Shown in pieces: positions 58,512 to 64,000 of a stretch of DNA of 64,000 nt. The DNA lies in contig CM043950.1 of NCBI GenBank assembly GCA_014529385.2, positions 78,982,343 to 79,046,342 of the forward strand. The letters are read 5' to 3'. Both the position numbers and the translations under genes were made by a program. Under the pieces are notes generated by a model that was not told the origin of the DNA, did not search any database, and was given only the letters and a program-made list of their open reading frames with translations. Source of the stretch: Adiantum capillus-veneris. Taxonomy: Eukaryota; Streptophyta; Polypodiopsida; Polypodiales; Pteridaceae. Positions within the stretch are counted from its first letter, which is position 1. Every line of letters begins with the position of its first letter.

Positions 58512-59148
58512 CTGGAGTGAGGAGTGTGAGACTTCATTCCAAAAGCTGAAGGAGAACCTTGTCTCAGCACTTGTACTTAAAGCACCAGATTGGGAAAAGA
58601 TATTCCATGTTCACATTGATGCATCTGCATATGCAATTGGAAGTATTCTGGCTCAACCTGGAGATAGAACAATGGATTTCCTAGTTTGTTATGCAAGCCG
58701 ATAGTTAAATAGTGCAAAATAGAACTACACAACCACTGAAAGAGAGTGGTTAGGAATGATTTATTCTGTAAAGAAATTTTGGCATTATTTGCTCGCAAAC
58801 AAATTTGTGTTCTTCACAGATCATCAAGCTCTTTTGTATCTGGTAAATAAACCATGCAATACTGGGAGAATTGTACGCTGGTTTATTATATTGCTAGAGT
58901 TTGATTTTATAGTGGTAGTCAAAAAGGATAAAACTCATCTATGGGCGGATCATCTTTCAAGGCTGCACAACGGGGAAGCTCCTGAAGGAGTAGATGATGA
59001 CATACCAGATGCTTATCTTTTCAATATTGAAATGATACCCAAATGGTCTCAGAAAATTGTTAGCATTCTTTCCTTTGGAGGTAGATTTGATACAAGGAAG
59101 ACAGATCCAAACAACAAACAATTCGACAAACAAAATACTTCAAGTTGA
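58440..59148 (+). pseudogene. E6 RNase H
   Basis: FDWSEECETSFQKLK, then FHVHIDASAYAIGSILAQ (catalytic Asp), YASR, two stops (58702 and 58720), TTTEREWLGMIYSVKKFWHY (Glu), FFTDHQALLYLVNKP (Asp), WADHLSRLHNGE. The three acidic residues are all visible. Order and spacing are those of Ty3-gypsy. Confidence 0.88.
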
Positions 59149-60275
59149 TTGCAGGATGACTGTATCATCTAGGATCGAACCAAATTCTACGATTATGTAT
59201 AAATCCAAAGGAATTCGAGTGTTATCTTGAAGAAGCACACATCCAGGATTGTGCATTTCATTGTTCAACAATGAAAACACACCAAAGACTGAAACAATTA
59301 GGGGTTTATTGGCCAACTATGTATGTTGACACACATGATTATGTTAACAATTGTACTATATGTAGTACCAAACGACCAATGGATCACGCGACATTGTTTC
59401 AGGCAAACATTGCACCTCCATGGAGTCAATAAGACGGGGCCATTTTTTAGGCGATAAGACGACAAAAATTGTCTTAACCCGCAGGAATATGGTGGCCTAC
59501 ATTGCATATGGATGCTGAGGAGTTTGTAAAGCGTTGTGACGCATGTCAGTGCACCAAAGTGCCGATAAAGAGAGATGAGATGCCACTATGGCCAATGATG
59601 GAAGCAAGGGCATTTGCAAAATGGGACATTGATTTTGTGGGGCCTATTTCACCCCTTGCAAATCGCACCCATACCCAATATATCATTGTGGCTATGGACT
59701 ATCTCACAAAATGGGTGGAAGCCAAGGCAACACAAAAAGCAGATGCATGAAGTACTGCACAATTTTTGTATGAGAATGTCTTTGTACGATACGGATTACC
59801 AATAGAAATTTTCAGTGATCGAGGAACACATTTTCTTAATGAAGTCATTGAATATCTGCTAGAGGAATTCATGTCATACAGAGAAAATCTGCTCCATATC
59901 ATCCACAAGCAAATGGACAAGCTGAGACCACAAATAAAACACTATGCACTATAGGGTAGCTTACAAAACATCAATCAGAACAATACCGTACAACATGGTG
60001 TTTGGTCTAAAGGCTATATTACCCATAGAGTTTTTAATTTCAACTCTACGAGTAGTGAAACACTTAGAATGGACAGGACATGAGGTCTCTTCAAGAGTGG
60101 ATGATCTTGAAAAGCTAGATGAACTTCGCTTGAGAGCTGTAGCTTCGATCTATGCTAAAAAGAGAAGACAAAAAGAGTTTTTGACAAGCATGTGCGCACG
60201 AAAGAATTCAAAACAGGTGATTATGTACTTGTTTATACCTTGAAGCAACATGCCAAGAAACTTAAAAAGCAAGGG
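59149..60275 (+). pseudogene. E6 integrase
   Basis: First zinc-binding region HQRLKQLGVYWPTM, YVNNCTICSTKRP (59280-59370). A GGHFLGDKTTK-type stretch is broken by frameshift, then MHMDAEEFVKRCDACQCTKV (59502-59560). Core: KWDIDFVGPISP (first Asp), YLTKWVEAKATQKADA, stop at 59748, FSDRGTHFLNEVIEYLL (second Asp), and HHPQANGQAETTNK, with the Glu, in another frame near 59900. An internal deletion follows, then RVAYKTSIRTIPYNMVFGLK and the C-terminal KTGDYVLVYTLKQHAKKLKK. Element sequence stops at about 60275, where the minus-strand SDG gene begins. No 3' LTR of E6 remains. Confidence 0.88.
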
Positions 60276-63200
60276 AGACCTCGAATAGCATGCAAAGAAA
60301 GAGTTTTTTCCACAGTGGCAGAATTCCACTTAACGTCCCTGTTAACATCTCCCTCTTTAACCTCCCAGAACACACGATCACATTCCCTTTCTTTTGAAGG
60401 ATATGATGCAAGTGCTCCTTGCGATAGGTTGTCCTGGCAATAAGCAACCACATCTGCTGCACACTGCAATATAGCTCCATTAGGTTTTAGTTGTTCATGG
60501 GTCAAGGTTCTTTTCACAACTACTCCTACACAATCATGCTCGCCCTTGCCATGCCCTGATCCAAAGAAGAACCAGCTCATCACAATCCCTGTGAGTTCCA
60601 CCATATCTTGCAACAAAATAGAAAGGCCTGGCTCCCTTGAATTGCGAGGCAGCACCATCTGACCACACCCAATGTTGTTTACAAGTGACGCCCTCTTGTT
60701 GTAACCAGTCACGGTGTAGCATGAAGCAATGTTGCACAAACAGTGTGTCATGCACCCTATCATTTGATATGAAGAAGTGGATTGTTTTGACTACCTCCCC
60801 TGCCTTGCGGTAGTACATTATGTGTACAAAAATAGTTACTTGACTAGAGTGCCAATGCATTGACTGAATCTCATTTTGCTCCTTGAAGGCGTAATTTTCA
60901 ACAAAGTCAACAACTGAGACAATGAAATCATCCGGAAAACAAAGTATACAATCCTTAAATTGTTGTCCTTTCCATCGCTCCACATAGTTATGAGTGATGA
61001 AGAGCTTCAACTTGGTCTGCAATAGTCGAAGAAACTCCCAGCACTGCATTTCTTTATGAAAAAGATCTTTTATTTTCTTGCTGTTTCCATGCCTGTCTTT
61101 TGCTTCTACATACGCAAATACTTTCACATTAATACTCTTACCTGGCTTTGTTGTTTCTAAGCAACATAATTCTAACTTCTTTACTCCACATATCTTACAG
61201 TCTCCCATCAGGAATTCCCTTCTATGGAAAACTACATCTGCTAGCTTTGGATAGAGAACGGAATCCCACATCTGTGTGACACCTTTGAACGTGTGATGTG
61301 AATCCAGGCAGCCACTGCTAATGTTCTTGCCTGTAGCATAGATATTGCATACATAGTTGCAACATGTATCATGCAGCCCAAAAGCTCAAGAGCGCATGTG
61401 ATTCAGTGCGTCTTTCAAAAAGGTCATCTGCACATGGTATTCGCCTCCTACAAAAGAATGGCTTTAACATCTCAAACATCCTCATGACAATCATGCAATC
61501 TGGATGTTTTTTTTTGAATCTTTGAAAGAGCTCAACTTGCAATATCCATATTTGATCAGTATGTTTACTAGGAGAAACAATCCAAAAAGGACTATACGCA
61601 TTGCTACTTAATACATCCACCATAGAAACAAATTGGTGTGTTAAACAACACACTGTATGGTCCTAACATGCACGTAACTGGGTATAACATTGTATACTAA
61701 GCATGCTGAGTATGCTAACTAGCATAGCTCAGTATGCTAACTAGAATACTAGCTGTTCTAACAAGCACAATCAGTGTGTAGTGTAGCATACGAGGCATAC
61801 TCATCAGCATGCTAGTTAGCATGCTAAGTATGCTAACTAGCATGCTGAGTTAGCATACTAGCTATGCTAACTAGCATACTCATCAGCATACTAGTTAGCA
61901 TACTCATCAACATGCTAGTTAGCATGTTGAGTATTCTAACTAGCATAATAGCTGTGCTAACAAACACAATCAATGTGTAGTTTAGCATACGAGGCATACT
62001 CATCAGCATGCTAGTTAGCATGCTGAGTATGCTAGTTAGCATAGTTGAATATGCTAACTAGCATACTAACTGTGCTAATAAGCATAATCAGTGTGTAATT
62101 TAGCATATGAGTCATTGTTAACCACATGAATGTGTGCTAAGAAGAATAGAAGGTATGCTAACTAGCATACATATTGTGTTAACTAGCACACTTATTATGT
62201 TGAACAACATAGCCAGCACACTATGAATGCTAGCTAGCATAAATCAGCTTACCCGTTATGCTACTTAGGATTATCAGCTGTGCTAACTAGCATACTCATG
62301 AGCATGCTTGTTAGCATGCTGAGTATGCTAACTAGCATGCTGAGTATGCTAGTTATCATAGCTGAATATGCTAAATAGCATACTAGCATAAACCAGCTTA
62401 CCCGTTATGCTACTTAGCATTCTTAGCTGTGCTAACTAGCATACTCAGCATGCTAGTTAGCTAGCTGAGTATGCTTACTAACATTGTATATTGCTAGTTA
62501 GCACAGCTGAGTATGCTAACTAGCATACTAGCTACGCTAACAAGAAAAATCAGTGTGTAGTTTAACATATGAGTCATGGTTAACCACACAAAGTGTGCTA
62601 AGAAGAATAGAAGGTATGCTAACTAGCATACATATTGTGTTAACCAACACACTTGTTATGTTGAATAGCATAGCCAGCACACTAGCATAAAAGGTGTTAA
62701 AGTAGCATACGTATTGTGCTAACCAGCGTAGTCCTCAAGATCACTAGGCATGCTAACTAGCAGAAGATTTATGCTGAACACCATACCCACCATACAGGAA
62801 TGCTAACTAGCATATACCATAAACCAGCTTACCCATTATGCTAGTTAGCATACTACAAAAGGTCGCTAGCATACTCATTGTGTCAAAGAACATTCTGAGC
62901 ATGCTAGTTAGCATAATAGGTATGCTAACTAGCATAAAGGGTGTTATATTAGCTTACATATTGTGCTAGACAGCAAAGTTATCATGCTAAACAACATACC
63001 CAACATACTAGGAGTGAGACTATGCTAACTAGCACACATGCTAGGTGGCATACATAGCATAACAAATTGTGATAACTAGCATGCTCTGTATGCTAGGTAG
63101 ATTACTAGAATGCTAGAATGCATAAGTTATGGCGCAATTATGTCATTGATCACCTCAGACTCATCCAGGAGGTGCACAGGGTGTTTTATGTAGCTTTTCC

Positions 63201-63753
63201 TTCTGACTCTCTTTCGACAAACATCCTTCTTGTTGGGTGAAACACGAGTCTCCTCTGTCCAAAATGTGTAGAACAATTCCTTAATTTCATCTGTGATAGG
63301 GCTATGACGGTGTTGCTTGTGAAATCCAGCCAATGAAAACAATCGAGCATTGACACCAGACTTCACTTGCCGTGATTTTTCTTTGAACAAGCTGCGACGG
63401 TTGACTTTTAGAACCCTGGAGAATTTGGCAATAGGCATGTTTTCCTTTGAATTTATCATCATCTGCAATGCTGCATTCTTCAAAAACAGCTCCTCGTTAG
63501 AAGCTGGCTGCTTGACGATAGCTAGTGTGTTGCGGACATTGGAGACAATTGCACTCTGCACAGCAGCCTCCTCCTCTAAAGACTGATCACGGATTGCCCG
63601 AACAAGCGGATGTTGAGCAACACGATTCCAGATTTCACACTTTGCTTCTTTGTTGAGACCTTCAGTCCTGCTCTTGAAAGCTTTCACAATCTTGAAGAAA
63701 ATTTTCCTTTTCTCCTCATCGTCGACGGCATGATGTCCTCGTTTAGTTGTCAT
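60276..63753 (-). pseudogene. Interrupted gene of the WSDG/SQFK-GHGKGEHD family
   Basis: Part 1 (63753 to about 63154): ATG 63753 after an in-frame TAG; ends with RVSPNKKDVCRKRVRRKSYI and HPVHLLDESE. Part 2 (about 61536 to 60276): VELFQRFKKKHPDCMI, MFEMLKPFF; frameshift near 61400; TCCNYVCNIYATGKN; WDSVLYPKLADVVFHR; CKICGVKKLELCC; FFISNDRVHDTLFVQHC; QHWVWSDGAASQFKGARPFY; frameshift near 60600; SWFFFGSGHGKGEHDCVG and VVKRTLTHEQLKPNGA; end at about SLHAIRG. The fixed Asp in WSDG and in GEHD, with Gln and Lys, look like an active or metal site. I recall similar uncharacterised proteins in ferns, mosses and some animals, and suspect a transposase-like origin, but cannot place it in a named superfamily. 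It abuts E6 on the left. Confidence 0.75.
61690..63122. repeat. 1.4 kb array of GCTAACTAGCAT direct and inverted repeats
   Basis: Dozens of copies of tatgctaactagcata and its inverse tatgctagttagcata are spaced about 12-40 bp apart and joined by variants (gagtatgc, catcagcatgc). Higher-order copies are visible. A block from gtgtgta..ttaaca to gccagcacacta occurs at about 62090-62225 and again at about 62551-62690 (offset 461 bp); an agcttacccgttatgcta block occurs near 62250, 62395 and, altered, 62827. The array exactly fills the gap between the two coding parts of the SDG gene. Confidence 0.93.
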
Positions 63754-63953
63754 CTGTCGGTGCTCCCGCTATTTACGCTTTCTTTCTGTCTCATATTTCT
63801 TGATAATAGAAAGAGCTGGATGTTGGTAGTTGTGATTCATTTCTTGTAATGTCTCCCTTCTGCCTCCATTTCTAGTGGCAATAATGTTGTCTGTTGGTTT
63901 TCCATATCTGCAAGTCTGCTAAGATTTGACAACTCAACTTTGAGGCAAGAAGC

Positions 63954-63956
<3 letters not shown>
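63754..63956. other. Upstream of the SDG gene
   Basis: No coding seen. An in-frame stop lies just before ATG 63753. No TATA box is evident in this short stretch. Confidence 0.4.

Positions 63957-64000
<44 letters not shown>
63957..64000. repeat. (GA)n microsatellite running off the window
   Basis: At least 44 bases of uninterrupted GA up to the last base; the true length is unknown. Confidence 0.97.

Noticed and set aside
61833-62042. Met/Leu/Ser repeat protein
   Set aside because: A translation of the GCTAACTAGCAT array, not a gene.
61690-63122. CRISPR-like or telomere-like array
   Set aside because: Spacing is irregular, repeats occur in both orientations, there are no unique spacers of constant length, and the context is eukaryotic.

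Overview
The window is a stretch of plant nuclear intergenic DNA made almost entirely of decayed, nested LTR retrotransposons, long AG/TA/C microsatellites and one unusual interrupted gene. No intact single-copy host gene, rRNA, tRNA or CRISPR array was seen. Plant origin follows from the Ty1-copia and Ty3-gypsy gag-pol types, the initiator-Met-tRNA primer sites (TGGTATCAGAGC) and the TGGCGCC-type gypsy primer sites. The element families and the last gene recall non-seed land plants (a fern or lycophyte), but that is an impression from memory, not a proof.

Layout. 1-3119: 5' half of a copia element (minus strand) with an open gag-integrase frame running off the window, a 0.9 kb leader and a 231 bp LTR. 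3120-5950 and 24366-about 26253: one gypsy element (E1, minus) split in two. It is cut in its reverse transcriptase by the first copia element, and in its leader by a second gypsy element (E2, 5951-24360, minus) flanked by the 5 bp target duplication TTTGG. E2 is itself interrupted in its 3' LTR by a complete 7.3 kb copia element (C1, 6035-13369, minus) flanked by TGGAT/CGGAT. E2 encodes gag and a retropepsin-type protease but has no recognisable reverse transcriptase or integrase. Its leader carries a degenerate repeat built around the 12 bp palindrome CGATCGCGATCG.

26.2-33.3 kb: old gypsy gag scraps, long (TA)n, (GA)n and (C)30 runs. 33358-36740: a second, 3'-truncated copy of the C1 family (C2), inserted in a third gypsy family (G3, minus, 36741-about 40815). 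A second G3 copy lies head-to-head on the plus strand (about 44640-46470). Between the two G3 LTRs are an integrase remnant of another gypsy element and a possible CACTA-transposase C-terminal fragment.

46.5-60.3 kb: a plus-strand gypsy element (E6) related to E2 in gag, protease and a post-protease region, but with reverse transcriptase, RNase H and integrase. It is interrupted by a well preserved copia element (C3, 48812-54212). 60.28-63.75 kb: a minus-strand gene of a family marked by WSDG..SQFK and GHGKGEHD motifs. Its reading frame is broken and split by a 1.4 kb array of GCTAACTAGCAT-type inverted/direct repeats. The window ends in an AG microsatellite.

Most open frames are broken by stops and frameshifts, so nearly all coding entries are given as pseudogenes. 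The best leads are: the split SDG/GHGKG gene with its palindromic repeat array; the gag-protease-only E2 element with its palindromic leader; the tandem consensus splice donors inside the 192 bp C1-family LTRs, paired with an acceptor just before gag; and leader blocks shared by two different copia families.
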